Below are positions 1 through 9,187 of a stretch of DNA of 64,000 nt, one piece after another; the first letter of the stretch is position 1, and every line of letters begins with the position of its first letter. Made by a program: the position numbers and the translations under genes. The DNA is taken from the NCBI GenBank assembly GCA_035529435.1, contig DATKWS010000154.1:1-64000 (forward strand), read 5' to 3'. The notes beneath the pieces were generated by a model, which saw only the letters and a list, made by a program, of their open reading frames with translations, was not told the DNA's origin and ran no database searches. Origin of the DNA: DATKWS01 sp035529435. GTDB taxonomy: Bacteria; Krumholzibacteriota; Krumholzibacteriia; Krumholzibacteriales; Krumholzibacteriaceae.

Positions 1-365
1 ATTTTACGCTCCATCTCGGCATCGACCAGGATATCAGGGTCCGGCACAAGCTCGAGAGGAGGGAACGGCTCTCGAAAACCGGCAAGAAGACGGCAAAGGT
101 TCGTTACCAGTACGTCATCTCGATCGAGAGTTTCAAGAAAAAAGACGCCGAGATCAAAATCATGGATCGGATCCCCATCTCGATGATCGAAGAGGTGAAG
201 ATCGAGGACGCCGACTTCGTTCCAGAGCCGGAAGAGCGGACGGAGGACGGTATTCTGATCTGGAAAATCGGCATCGCACCGGGTGAGAAAAAGGAGATCC
301 GGCTCTCGTACACGGTGGAGTATCCCGGCGATTGGTCGGAGAGCTATTTCAATCTTCTCGAGTGA
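1..365 (+). CDS. DUF4139 domain-containing protein, C-terminal fragment (5' truncated)
   Basis: The open frame enters from the left edge in the phase starting at base 3 and stops at 365, so only about 120 C-terminal residues are visible. They match the end of DUF4139 / mucoidy-inhibitor-A-like proteins. The seen pattern is a beta-strand repeat with LGIDQDIRV, a lysine/arginine-rich stretch, MDRIPIS, then WKIGIAPGEKKEI and a final YTVEYPGDW. In this family the C-terminal domain is an all-beta module of exported proteins of unknown function. No signal peptide can be judged because the start is outside the window. The gene converges on the methyltransferase gene ending at 404, with 38 bases between them. 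Confidence 0.75.
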   Translation, partial: FTLHLGIDQDIRVRHKLERRERLSKTGKKTAKVRYQYVISIESFKKKDAEIKIMDRIPISMIEEVKIEDADFVPEPEERTEDGILIWKIGIAPGEKKEIRLSYTVEYPGDWSESYFNLLE

Positions 366-403
366 ACGGTGCCCCGCGGCGACGGGATCGTCCCGTACCG
401 CCG

Positions 404-1387
404 TCATTCGGCACCGTACACGACGAAATACTGTTCGGGCAGGAAGTCGTACTCCCTGATCACTTTGAGTCCGCCCCTGGACATATCCTCGTTGAGCGTC
501 TCCTTGGGGAGATGCTGCTCGGGCGGCGGACCCCACGGACGTTCCTCGAGTGATTTGGGTATGTAATCGATGACGACGACCCTTCCGCCCGGCGCGAGGC
601 CCTCGCGCAGCTTTCTCGCGTACGCCGTCCTGGCCTCCCGCTCCAGCGTGTAATGGATGGTATCGACCATCAGTATCAGGTCGACGCCGCCGGCGGGCAG
701 TTGCGGGTCGTCACGCTCCACCTTCCGCAGCTCGATATTCTCCAGGTTCTCCGCCTTGATCCGGCGTTCGAGGTAGTCGAGCATGTGCTGGGAGATGTCG
801 ATGGCGAGGACCGTACCGTCCGGGCCGACGGCCTTCGCGATGGGAATCGTGAAATAACCCGATCCTGCGCCGATGTCGGCCACCGTCTCGCCGGCCCTCG
901 GCTCCAGCGCCTTCATGACCTCGTCCGGTTTCTGGAACTCCTTCCGCTCCTCGCGCTCGAGCATCCATATATACCCGTTCGCCCAGGCGCTCCGGGCGAG
1001 CTGCCTGTGCAGGTCCTCGCCCTTGAGACTCGCCAGGTCCTCGTCCTCCATCATCTGCCGCGCGTTCCAGAAACCCGTGTCGACGGCCTTGTAGAGGTAC
1101 TCGTACGCCTTCGGTTTGTCGCCCCGGAGGGCGTGGATGCAGGCGATGTTGTAGAGGTTGTCCCAGTGTTGCGGCGCGACGACCTCGTCGATCCGCTTGG
1201 CGAGCTCGAGTGCCTTCTCGTAATCCTTTGCCGCGTATGCATCATCGAACTGCACCTTCAGTGTGTCGTAGGGAGGCAACGGTTGCTGTTCCTCCTGCGC
1301 GAGGCACGCCGCCGGCGCCGTGCGTGCGAGAACGGCAACGAGCGCGGCGATGAGAAACGGGTATACGCGTATATTCCGAACGGGCAT
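404..1387 (-). CDS. Exported SAM-dependent methyltransferase with N-terminal TPR-like region
   Basis: The 327-residue protein begins with a signal peptide (basic MPVRNIR, hydrophobic core to about residue 25, probable cleavage near ACLA-Q). Residues about 43-130 have a TPR-like pattern (DAYAAKDYEKALELAK, NIACIHALRGDKPKAYEYL). A class I methyltransferase domain follows, with motif I VADIGAGSGYF at 169-179, an acidic AIDIS strand end and LILMVDTIHY. A GGGGAGG ribosome-binding site lies 5 bases before the ATG. The substrate is unknown. Export of a SAM-dependent enzyme is odd because SAM is cytoplasmic, yet similar signal-peptide-bearing methyltransferases are common in bacterial genomes. It is followed on the same strand, after about 70 bases of unrelated sequence upstream, by the P-type ATPase. 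Confidence 0.8.
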   Translation of the reverse strand: MPVRNIRVYPFLIAALVAVLARTAPAACLAQEEQQPLPPYDTLKVQFDDAYAAKDYEKALELAKRIDEVVAPQHWDNLYNIACIHALRGDKPKAYEYLYKAVDTGFWNARQMMEDEDLASLKGEDLHRQLARSAWANGYIWMLEREERKEFQKPDEVMKALEPRAGETVADIGAGSGYFTIPIAKAVGPDGTVLAIDISQHMLDYLERRIKAENLENIELRKVERDDPQLPAGGVDLILMVDTIHYTLEREARTAYARKLREGLAPGGRVVVIDYIPKSLEERPWGPPPEQHLPKETLNEDMSRGGLKVIREYDFLPEQYFVVYGAE

Positions 1388-1454
1388 GCTTACCTCCCCG
1401 CTTTGTTGGTTTATCGCTCTCGGAAGATAGTACGCGCCGTCACGGAGGCAAGTT

Positions 1455-4259
1455 TCAATGATTCGGCGTGCCGGTCTCAGCGGTTCCCCTATTGTGCGAA
1501 GGGTCGGTTCCCCGACCCCTCAAACGTTTGAACAGTTTCATTATCTCGAATGCGAAGAGGTAGACCACCGCCGCCCCGAGAACGTACAGCCAGTCGACGG
1601 CGGACGGCCGCGCGAACCGGAGAAAATCACTGATGTACGGTCCGTAGATGGCGATGCATATCAGAATCACCGATCCGACGATCGAACCGAGCAGGATCCT
1701 GTTTTCCCGGATGTTACGGTTGAAAAAGGACGTGAACTCGTAGCGCCGCGACAGAATGTTGGCGAACTGGCAGAAGGCGATCGTGAGGTAAGCTATCGTG
1801 GTTCCGCGGGCGTACAGGAGCGCGTCGGCGTTGTCGACCGTCAGGGTGATTCCCTCGCGGAACATGAAGAGGGCGAAGTTCACGAAGGAGAGAGCCCCGA
1901 TAAGTAACCCGAGGAATATCACCTCCGCCGAGGTGGACCGGTTCATGATATGTGCGTCGACGCTGCGGGGCGGCAACTGCATGATCCGCGGCGACGGCGG
2001 GTCGAAGGTGAGAAAGGTGAGCGGCATGATCTCGGCGAGAAGATCGATGGCGAGTATCTGTATGGCGAGGATCGGTATCGCCCAGTTCCTCAGCGCCACC
2101 GCGCCGAGACCCAGAAGAACCACGACGAGCTCCGCCATGTTCGTCGTGAGGGAGGCGAGGACCGTCTTGCGGAGGTTGTCGTAGATCGTCCGGCCCTCCC
2201 TGATCGCATGGACGAGGGTCGGGAAACTGTCGTCGAGGAGTACGAGCTCGGCTGCTTCCTTCGCGACGTCCGTGCCGATCCTGCCCATGGCGACCCCGAT
2301 GTCGGCCCGCTTGAGGGCCGGGGCGTCGTTCACGCCGTCGCCGGTCACCGCGACGACCTCCCGCTGGCCCTCGAGGAGCTCGACGATACGCAGCTTGTCC
2401 TCGGGATCGACCCGCGAGAAGATCAATGACTGTTCCCGTTCCATGGCGGCGACGAGTTCCTCATCGCTCATCTTTTTAAGATCCTGTCCCGTTATGACGG
2501 GTGATCGCTCGCCGGACCCGAGGCCGATTTCCTCACCGACCGCCTGGGCCGTGATCGCGTGATCGCCCGTCATGATGAATGTTCTGATCCGTGCGTCGTG
2601 GCAGCTCTGCATCGCCTCCTCCACGCCCTCGCGCGGAGGATCCATCATTCCCACGAGGCCGAGGAAGGTGACGTCCTTCTCGACCTGCTCGAGCACGTAA
2701 TCCTTTCCGCCCGCTTCGAGCGGGCGGAATGCGACGGCGAGCACCCGCAGCGCCCTGCGCGAGAACTCCTCGTTGACGGCGCGTATTCTCTCCTTGTCCT
2801 CCTCGGTGATCGGCACGGCCGTGCCGTCGCGATAGATATGCTTCGTTATCGAGAGGATGCTGTCCGTCGCTCCCTTCATCGCGAGCTGCTCGCGGTCGCC
2901 GAACCGGCGTACCGAGCTCATGCGCTTCCGCTCGGAGTCGAACGGGAACTCCTTCAGCTCCGGATTCTCCTCGTCCTCCGTTGGTGAGCGTGTGCCGAGC
3001 TTGGTCGACATCGTGACGAGGGCCGCCTCGGTCGGATCGCCGACCGGGTACCACCCGTTGTGCTCCTCGTCCGGTTCGTGGATCTCCGCGTTGGACGCCA
3101 TCGTCGCGGCGTCCATCATTATCTCGATCTCGTCGATCCGTTTCCGGTCGAGTGGCGTACCGCTCTCGTCGAGAATTCCCCCCTTCGGTTCGTAACCGGT
3201 TCCGGTCATCGAGAAGTGCTTCCCGTCGAACCAGACCGAGGTGACCGTCATCTCATTCTTGGTCAGCGTTCCCGTCTTGTCGGTACTGATGATCGTGGTC
3301 GAGCCGAGCGTTTCGACCGAGGGGAGACTCTTCACGACGGCGTTCATGTCGGCCAGTCGCTTGCTGGTCGTCGAGAGGGCCACGGTGACCTGCGCCGGCA
3401 GCGCCTGTGGTACGAGGGCGACGGCGATGCCGAGGGCGAGCACCATGCTCGTGAAGAAGCTGAATCCCTGCCAGAGTGCCACGGCGAACAGCGCGACCCC
3501 GATCACGACGACGGTCACGGTCAGCCAGCGTGCGAGAACGGCGAGTTCCTTCTCGAGGGGGGAGGCTACCTCGACCGTTTTCTGGGTCATCCCGGCGATC
3601 TTTCCCATCTCAGTGGCCATGCCGGTCCGCACGACCACGCCGGTGGCGCTTCCTGATGCGACAGTCGTTCCGAGGAACGCCATATTGTCCCGGTCCGCGA
3701 TTATGGCTTCTTCTTCGATGGCATTGCTCATCTTCCCCTGCGGCGTCGACTCACCCGTCAGGGAGAAGTCGTTGGTGCGAAGATCGAACGACTCTATGAT
3801 CCTGATATCGGCCGGAACCTTGTCACCGGCCTCGAGGTGCACTATGTCGCCCGGTACCAGCAGATTCTGCGAAACCTCGCTGAGCTCGCCGCCGGTCACG
3901 ATCTTTGCGGGGGACTTGATGAGGTTCTTGAGGCTTTCCAGGATCCTGCTGGCCTTGTACTCCTGCACGAATCCGATGATCGCATTGATCACGACGATGA
4001 TCAGCATCACCGTCGCGTCGCGGTAACTCCCGATCACGAGCGAGATGCCGGCGGCCACGATCAGGACGATGACGAGCAGGTCCTTGAACTGCGAGAGAAA
4101 GAGAAGCCAGCGCGGCACGCGGTATTCGCCGGTGAGCTCGTTGCGGCCGTAATCGCCCAGCCGTTTCTCGGCCTCGTCACGGGGGAGGCCCTTCGTCGTT
4201 GTTCCCAGTGCATCGAGAACCTCCTGGGCCCTCATCCGGTAGAATTCCCGTTCCGGCAT
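1455..4259 (-). CDS. P-type cation-transporting ATPase (P2 family, divergent ion site)
   Basis: A 934-residue ATP-driven cation pump of the inner membrane. It has a cation_ATPase_N region (residues ~5-70), transmembrane pairs, the actuator motif LTGES, phosphorylation motif DKTGTLTKNE (Asp about 327), MTGDH and the hinge GDGVNDAPALKRADIG, then six C-terminal helices. The overall plan is that of Ca2+/H+ P2 ATPases. The M4 motif, normally PEGLP, is PQALP (Gln about 285), and M6 has AIDLLAEIMP where SERCA has VNLVTDGLP, so calcium specificity is doubtful. I chose the ATG at 4259 because AGGTGA sits 7 bases before it; a start at 4313 would add 18 residues without a good site. No regulatory subunit is adjacent. 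Confidence 0.9.
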   Translation of the reverse strand: MPEREFYRMRAQEVLDALGTTTKGLPRDEAEKRLGDYGRNELTGEYRVPRWLLFLSQFKDLLVIVLIVAAGISLVIGSYRDATVMLIIVVINAIIGFVQEYKASRILESLKNLIKSPAKIVTGGELSEVSQNLLVPGDIVHLEAGDKVPADIRIIESFDLRTNDFSLTGESTPQGKMSNAIEEEAIIADRDNMAFLGTTVASGSATGVVVRTGMATEMGKIAGMTQKTVEVASPLEKELAVLARWLTVTVVVIGVALFAVALWQGFSFFTSMVLALGIAVALVPQALPAQVTVALSTTSKRLADMNAVVKSLPSVETLGSTTIISTDKTGTLTKNEMTVTSVWFDGKHFSMTGTGYEPKGGILDESGTPLDRKRIDEIEIMMDAATMASNAEIHEPDEEHNGWYPVGDPTEAALVTMSTKLGTRSPTEDEENPELKEFPFDSERKRMSSVRRFGDREQLAMKGATDSILSITKHIYRDGTAVPITEEDKERIRAVNEEFSRRALRVLAVAFRPLEAGGKDYVLEQVEKDVTFLGLVGMMDPPREGVEEAMQSCHDARIRTFIMTGDHAITAQAVGEEIGLGSGERSPVITGQDLKKMSDEELVAAMEREQSLIFSRVDPEDKLRIVELLEGQREVVAVTGDGVNDAPALKRADIGVAMGRIGTDVAKEAAELVLLDDSFPTLVHAIREGRTIYDNLRKTVLASLTTNMAELVVVLLGLGAVALRNWAIPILAIQILAIDLLAEIMPLTFLTFDPPSPRIMQLPPRSVDAHIMNRSTSAEVIFLGLLIGALSFVNFALFMFREGITLTVDNADALLYARGTTIAYLTIAFCQFANILSRRYEFTSFFNRNIRENRILLGSIVGSVILICIAIYGPYISDFLRFARPSAVDWLYVLGAAVVYLFAFEIMKLFKRLRGRGTDPSHNRGTAETGTPNH

Positions 4260-4513
4260 CGGTTCGTCACCTATCATCATACGAACAGAAAAAACCGATT
4301 TACAGGATAGCATGGTACCGTGTATCCTATTTCATATCAAGAGATTTCCGCGCGCAGGTCGTACGGCGGCCCCCGGATTCGGGGAAATGGTTAAGCAATT
4401 TCTGTTTTTTTGCAACTTATCCGCCGTACCGGCAGTACTAGTATATATATGCGTTTTGAGCGCTTACAGGTGTTTCTGCGCAGCCATAACCTTCTAAAGG
4501 AGAGGAGCGACCC

Positions 4514-7500
4514 ATGGACAAACGGTGGCTGCTTGTAGTAGTGGCTCTGGTGGTCTTTCTTCTGTCCGGCGCGCTGTATGCCGCCGAGGAGAGCCGCCTC
4601 ATGCGCTATCCCGATATTCACGGGGACAAGATAGTATTCAGTTACGGCAGGGATCTCTGGATCGTCTCATCGAGCGGCGGTATGGCGACACGCCTCACGT
4701 CACATGCCGGGGGGGAGGGATTCGCCAAGTTCTCGCCCGACGGCGAGACGATCGCCTTTTCGGGTTCCTATGACGGGAATCTCGATATCTACACGATCCC
4801 CGCGGCGGGCGGTGTGCCGAAACGGATCACATACCACCCGTTAGACGATATCATCGTCGACTGGGATCCGAAGGGCACGAAGATCCTATTCCGCTCGGTG
4901 AGGGAGTCCAAGACCAACCCGGGACCCCGGTACAGCAGGTTGTTCACGATCGATCGCGAGGGGGGGTATCCCGAGGCGTTGCCCCTCTTCGAGGGGGAGC
5001 TCACGTCGTACTCTCCGGACGGCACCAAGATCGCGTACAACCGGATGTCACGGGAGTTCAGGACGTGGAAACGGTACCGCGGGGGAATGGCCCAGGACAT
5101 CTGGCTGTACGATCTCGTGAAGAACGAGATCGAGCAGCTGACCGATTTCGAGGGTACCGACGCGTTCCCTATGTGGTACGAGAACAGGATCTATTTCATA
5201 TCGGACCGCGAGCAAACGATGAACATCTACTGTCTCGACCTCGAGACGCGTGATATTCGAAAGATCACGGACCACAAGCACTACGACGTCAAGTGGCCGA
5301 GCCTCGGTGACGGCACGATCGTATACGAGAACGGCGGCTACCTCTATGTTCTCAATCTCGAGACCGAGCAGTCGAGAAAGGTCAAGGTTACGATTCCCGG
5401 CGAGCTCAACGAAAAACGGCCGCATTACGAGGGCGTTGCGAATCTGATCCGTGCGTACGGCGTTTCGGGTACCGGCAAGCGCGCCGTTTTCGAGGCGCGG
5501 GGTGAGATCTTCACCGTGCCCGCCGAGAAGGGGAGCGTCCGGAACATCACCAAGACATCCGTTATCCGCGAACGATCGCCGGAGTTCTCACCCGACGGCA
5601 AGTGGATCGCCTACTTCTCCGATGCGACCGGTGAGTACGAGATCTACCTCAGGAAACCCGACGGGACCGACGAGGAGGTCAAGTTGACCAGGGGTGTGCA
5701 CAACTATCCCTTCAGCCTCGAATGGTCGCCGGACAGCAAGAAAATCCTGTTCCACGACCAGACCTTCTCAATCTACTACGTCGATATCGACGAGAAAGCG
5801 GTTCACAAGATCGACGAGGACGAGTGGGGCGATTTGAACGACTACTCGTGGTCGGCGGACAGCAAGTGGATCGCCTACTCGAAGAACGGCGACAACGCCT
5901 ACGCTTCGATCTACCTCTACAACGTGGACGAAGGTGTATCGCACAAGGTCACCGGTGACCTCTACAACGAATTCAATCCCGTCTTCGATCCGGAGGGGAA
6001 GTATCTCTACTTCTGCTCCGACCGCATGCTGAACTTCCAGTTCGCCGACTTCGACTACGATGTCAATTATGTCTATCCGACCAATATCTGCGTCGCGACC
6101 CTCAAGGCCGACGCCCCGTCGCCCCTCGCGCCTGAGAGCGATGAGGTCGAGGTGAAAGAGGAGGAGAAGAAGGAGAACGGCGACGAAGGTGAGAAGAAGG
6201 AAGACGAGAAGGATGCAGCGAAGGACGAAGGTGAAGAGAAAAAGGGAGAGAAGGAAGAGGACAAGGTGCTCGAGATCGATATCGAGGGATTCGAGAACCG
6301 CATCGTCGCCCTTCCCATCGGCATGGGCAACTTCGTGGGGCTGGTCCCGACGGAGGGTAAGCTCTTCTACGCCGAGATTCCCCGGCTCACCATCACTGCG
6401 CTCTTTGATCAGGTGTTCACCTTCACCCTCAAATACTTCGATCTCAAGGAGCGCGAGTCGAAGACCGTAATCGGCGGCATCAACGGGTACTCCTTCTCGG
6501 CCGACAACAAGAAGGTGCTGTACCGCGCGATGCAGACGTTCGGCATCATAGACGCCGCGGCCGGCAAGAATGTCGGCGACGGAAAGATTGCGACGGATGC
6601 CATGCAGATGAAGGTCGATCCCGCCGCCGAATGGGCGCAGATGTTCTACGAGGCATGGCGGATCGAACGCGACTTTTTCTACGTCAGCAACATGCATGGC
6701 GTCGACTGGCGCAAGATCAAGCAGCGGTACGAGGAATTCCTCCCAGACCTGACGACCAGGGACGATCTCAATTACATCATAGGAGAGATGATCGCCGAAC
6801 TGTGCGTCGGTCACTCGTACGTGTATGGTGGGGACTATCCGGGTTACGACCATGTCGGCGGCGCAACCCTCGGGTGCGATTTCGAGATCGATCACGAGAG
6901 CAACCGCTATCGCATCAGCAAGATATATACGGGGCGCAACTGGGATCCGGATTTCGCCGCCCCCCTCTCGCAGCCGGGAATCGGTGTAAAGGAAGGCGAC
7001 TACCTGCTCGAGATCAACGGCGTCGGTCTCACATATCCGGATAACCCGTTCGCGCTGCTCGAGACGCTGGCCAAGGATCAGGTGATTATCAAGGTGGCGG
7101 CCGATCCGGACGGCGCCGATGCAAAGGAATTCACGGTGGTCCCCGTGCCGGGGGACATCAATCTGCGGTATGCCGACTGGGTGGAGAGCAACCGCCGGAA
7201 GGTGCTCGAGGCGTCGGACGGCCGTATCGGTTACGTGCACGTCCCCGACACCAACGTGCGGGGCTTGATGGAGTTCGCAAAGTACTTCTACGGCCAGACG
7301 ACTCTCGACGGCATCATCATCGATGTTCGCTACAACAGCGGCGGATGGATGCCGACCCTCTTCACCGACCGGCTGGCAAGGAAGATAGCGAGTTACTGGG
7401 GAAGGCGTTACGGCAGGGTACTTCAGTTCCCTGTCCGTGCTCCGAAAGGGCACCTGGCATGTGTTATCAATGCGTACGCGGGCTCAGGAGGTGACGCCTT

Positions 7501-7822
7501 CCCGTACCTGTTCCGGCAGGCGGGGCTCGGTCCCCTGATCGGGAAGAGGACGTGGGGTGGTCTCGTCGGCATGAACCGAAACGTTCCCCTCATGGACGGC
7601 GGGTACTGCACGATTCCGGCGGTCGGGTTCATCGATCTGGATGGGGAGTGGGCCGTCGAGAATGTGGGCGTTTCGCCCGACATCGAGATCGACAACAGAC
7701 CCGACCTCGTGGTGGAGGGGCACGATCCGCAGCTCGAGAAGGCGGTCGAGTACCTCCTGGAAAAGATACGGCAGGATCCGCCTCGGACGCCGAAAAAACC
7801 GAGGGATCCTAACAAAGGTTGA
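4514..7822 (+). CDS. Exported tricorn-like S41 family serine protease
   Basis: This 1102-residue protein has a signal peptide (MDKRWLL, hydrophobic to LYAAEE), then a TolB/WD40-type beta-propeller region of repeated FSPDG..IAF units (residues ~30-520). A very charged lysine/glutamate linker follows at ~539-585. The C-terminal half has the tricorn C1 domain, a PDZ domain (~815-880) and the S41 peptidase core. Candidate catalytic residues are His767 in CVGHSY and Ser991 in GSGGD. Archaeal tricorn is cytoplasmic, while this protein is predicted to be exported, presumably to degrade peptides or misfolded proteins in the periplasm. The ribosome-binding site AAAGGAGAGG lies before the ATG. A strong hairpin follows the gene. 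The propeller also resembles that of S9 peptidases such as the one at 19680-21770. Confidence 0.9.
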   Translation: MDKRWLLVVVALVVFLLSGALYAAEESRLMRYPDIHGDKIVFSYGRDLWIVSSSGGMATRLTSHAGGEGFAKFSPDGETIAFSGSYDGNLDIYTIPAAGGVPKRITYHPLDDIIVDWDPKGTKILFRSVRESKTNPGPRYSRLFTIDREGGYPEALPLFEGELTSYSPDGTKIAYNRMSREFRTWKRYRGGMAQDIWLYDLVKNEIEQLTDFEGTDAFPMWYENRIYFISDREQTMNIYCLDLETRDIRKITDHKHYDVKWPSLGDGTIVYENGGYLYVLNLETEQSRKVKVTIPGELNEKRPHYEGVANLIRAYGVSGTGKRAVFEARGEIFTVPAEKGSVRNITKTSVIRERSPEFSPDGKWIAYFSDATGEYEIYLRKPDGTDEEVKLTRGVHNYPFSLEWSPDSKKILFHDQTFSIYYVDIDEKAVHKIDEDEWGDLNDYSWSADSKWIAYSKNGDNAYASIYLYNVDEGVSHKVTGDLYNEFNPVFDPEGKYLYFCSDRMLNFQFADFDYDVNYVYPTNICVATLKADAPSPLAPESDEVEVKEEEKKENGDEGEKKEDEKDAAKDEGEEKKGEKEEDKVLEIDIEGFENRIVALPIGMGNFVGLVPTEGKLFYAEIPRLTITALFDQVFTFTLKYFDLKERESKTVIGGINGYSFSADNKKVLYRAMQTFGIIDAAAGKNVGDGKIATDAMQMKVDPAAEWAQMFYEAWRIERDFFYVSNMHGVDWRKIKQRYEEFLPDLTTRDDLNYIIGEMIAELCVGHSYVYGGDYPGYDHVGGATLGCDFEIDHESNRYRISKIYTGRNWDPDFAAPLSQPGIGVKEGDYLLEINGVGLTYPDNPFALLETLAKDQVIIKVAADPDGADAKEFTVVPVPGDINLRYADWVESNRRKVLEASDGRIGYVHVPDTNVRGLMEFAKYFYGQTTLDGIIIDVRYNSGGWMPTLFTDRLARKIASYWGRRYGRVLQFPVRAPKGHLACVINAYAGSGGDAFPYLFRQAGLGPLIGKRTWGGLVGMNRNVPLMDGGYCTIPAVGFIDLDGEWAVENVGVSPDIEIDNRPDLVVEGHDPQLEKAVEYLLEKIRQDPPRTPKKPRDPNKG

Positions 7823-7883
7823 CCGTGAATTGTCGGGTGGATGAGGGGTGACCTCCACGGACCCCCATGGAGCCCGTGGTGAA

Positions 7884-7912
7884 GGGGCTCCTCCCGAGAG
7901 GGGAGGAGCCCC
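7884..7912 (+). terminator. Hairpin terminator after the tricorn-like gene
   Basis: A perfect 12-base-pair stem (GGGGCTCCTCCC / GGGAGGAGCCCC) with a 5-base GAGAG loop lies 62 bases after the stop codon. No long T-run follows, so it could act as a transcript-stabilising 3' structure or a weak terminator. Confidence 0.6.
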
Positions 7913-8333
7913 GTGCGTTGTCATCCCGGCACGCACTATCGCGGGGACCATCAATCGCGTTCGAAAGGTATGCAACCGCCGGGATCGATTGTACGTATAT
8001 AATTGCAATGATCGTTGACCGTTCCGTCCTTTTCACATGCAAACGGGTATGTGCGTCGAATACGAATAAAAAACAAGGTACGGGGAAAAGGTGATTTTTT
8101 TACGTTTTTCTCTTGTTATTTTTCAGGCTTTGTATCAAGCTTTCGTGAAAATTATCGATTATGTGCGAGGACGCATAAAAAGAAGAACAACAACGATCGA
8201 TATACATGGGGGTGCAACGCGGGCACCCGAGATCGAGCGGCCCCGTGCCGTTGAGGAGAAAAGGGGGTGGTACATGGCTGATGGTGTTTTCTCGTGAGCG
8301 ACAAGTATGCAGATCGAATATGATTTCTATAAT
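7913..8333. other. Gene-free, partly AT-rich intergenic stretch
   Basis: Between the tricorn terminator and the beta-barrel gene there is no reading frame with protein-like composition. The stretch 8085-8180 is T- and A-rich, and a TATAAT at 7998-8003 has no convincing -35 partner. It probably carries the leader and promoter of the beta-barrel gene, but I cannot place them. Confidence 0.4.
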
Positions 8334-8344
8334 GGAGGCTTGTG

Positions 8345-8974
8345 ATGAAGAAGGTAACGGTTGCGTGCGCGATTCTCGCGATGCTGATGTTTTCCTCGGT
8401 CCTGTTCGCCGGTGAAGTCGGCGAGATTCATTACGGTGTCAAGGGTGGTATCGGTCTTGCCAAGGCATGGGGTGACGATGTGCCGGACGAGGCCGCTTTC
8501 AAGCTCGGCGCGAACGTCGGCGCGTTCATGAATTACCGCGTGCACGAGATGTTCGTCGTACAGCCCGAGGTGTTCTACGCAATGAAGGGCTGGAAGCTCG
8601 ATGAGGAAGGCAGCGACGAAATCTCCGTGAAGATGGACTATATCGATATCGACGTGCTCGCCAAGCTGACCATTCCGATGGAAAGCATGATCAAGCCGAG
8701 CATCTTCGTGGGACCGTATGTCGGTATCAACATGACGGCCGATTGGGAGGTCGGCGACGAGTCGGAAGCGATCGATAACGCGAAGTCGACGGATTTCGGT
8801 CTCGTGTTGGGCGGCGGCGTCGATTACGAGATGGAGAACGGCATGATGATCCTTCTCGACATCCGGTACAGCATGGGATTGACCAACATCTTCGAGGTTC
8901 CCGAGGGTGAGGAAGGAGAAGAGCCCGCCGTTAAGAACAATTCCATCATCTTCATGGCGGGGGTTGCCTTCTAG
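8345..8974 (+). CDS. OmpX/porin-like outer-membrane beta-barrel protein
   Basis: The 209-residue product starts MKKVTVACAILAML with a signal peptide cleaved near LFAGEV. The mature part alternates hydrophobic and polar residues in beta-strands (VGAFMNYRVHEMFVVQPEVFY, IFVGPYVGINM, FGLVLGGGVDYEM) and ends in phenylalanine (MAGVAF), the usual C-terminal signal for outer-membrane assembly. This fits the PorT/OmpX-type eight-strand barrel family (PF13568-like). The ATG at 8345 is preferred over a GTG one codon upstream because GGAGG is then 6 bases away. It stands alone, followed by a large inverted-repeat structure. Ligand or function is unknown. Confidence 0.8.
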   Translation: MKKVTVACAILAMLMFSSVLFAGEVGEIHYGVKGGIGLAKAWGDDVPDEAAFKLGANVGAFMNYRVHEMFVVQPEVFYAMKGWKLDEEGSDEISVKMDYIDIDVLAKLTIPMESMIKPSIFVGPYVGINMTADWEVGDESEAIDNAKSTDFGLVLGGGVDYEMENGMMILLDIRYSMGLTNIFEVPEGEEGEEPAVKNNSIIFMAGVAF

Positions 8975-9008
8975 AGGGCAATCGAGCCGGGAACAGGCAA
9001 GAGATAAC

Positions 9009-9114
9009 TTGGGCGCTAGCCACACGATGGAACGATGATCGCGGCCGCGGATGGAGCCGCGGCCGCGATGCGAACCGGCAGCAAACGTTCAGAGGGATTG
9101 AGGCTAGCGCCCAA
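9009..9114 (+). repeat. Nested perfect inverted repeats (structured RNA or terminator)
   Basis: An outer 13-base inverted repeat (TTGGGCGCTAGCC at 9009-9021, complement at 9102-9114) encloses an inner 13-base perfect stem (ATCGCGGCCGCGG at 9038-9050, complement at 9057-9069) with a 6-base loop. TCTTTT follows at 9115-9120, and another hairpin (CGATATT/AATATCG, 9121-9145) follows that. The position after the beta-barrel gene and the T-run fit an elaborate terminator; a small structured RNA or 3' UTR element is also possible. Confidence 0.6.
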
Positions 9115-9187
9115 TCTTTTCGATATTCGGGAATTGAAAATATCGCCGCATCGCCGGTTGCGTTCCGGTGCGTGAGAGGATTTCCCG

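Noticed and set aside
5768..7453. Long open frame (561 codons) on the minus strand
   Set aside because: Antisense shadow of the tricorn-like protease gene; composition is the mirror of the real frame and no domain is recognisable.
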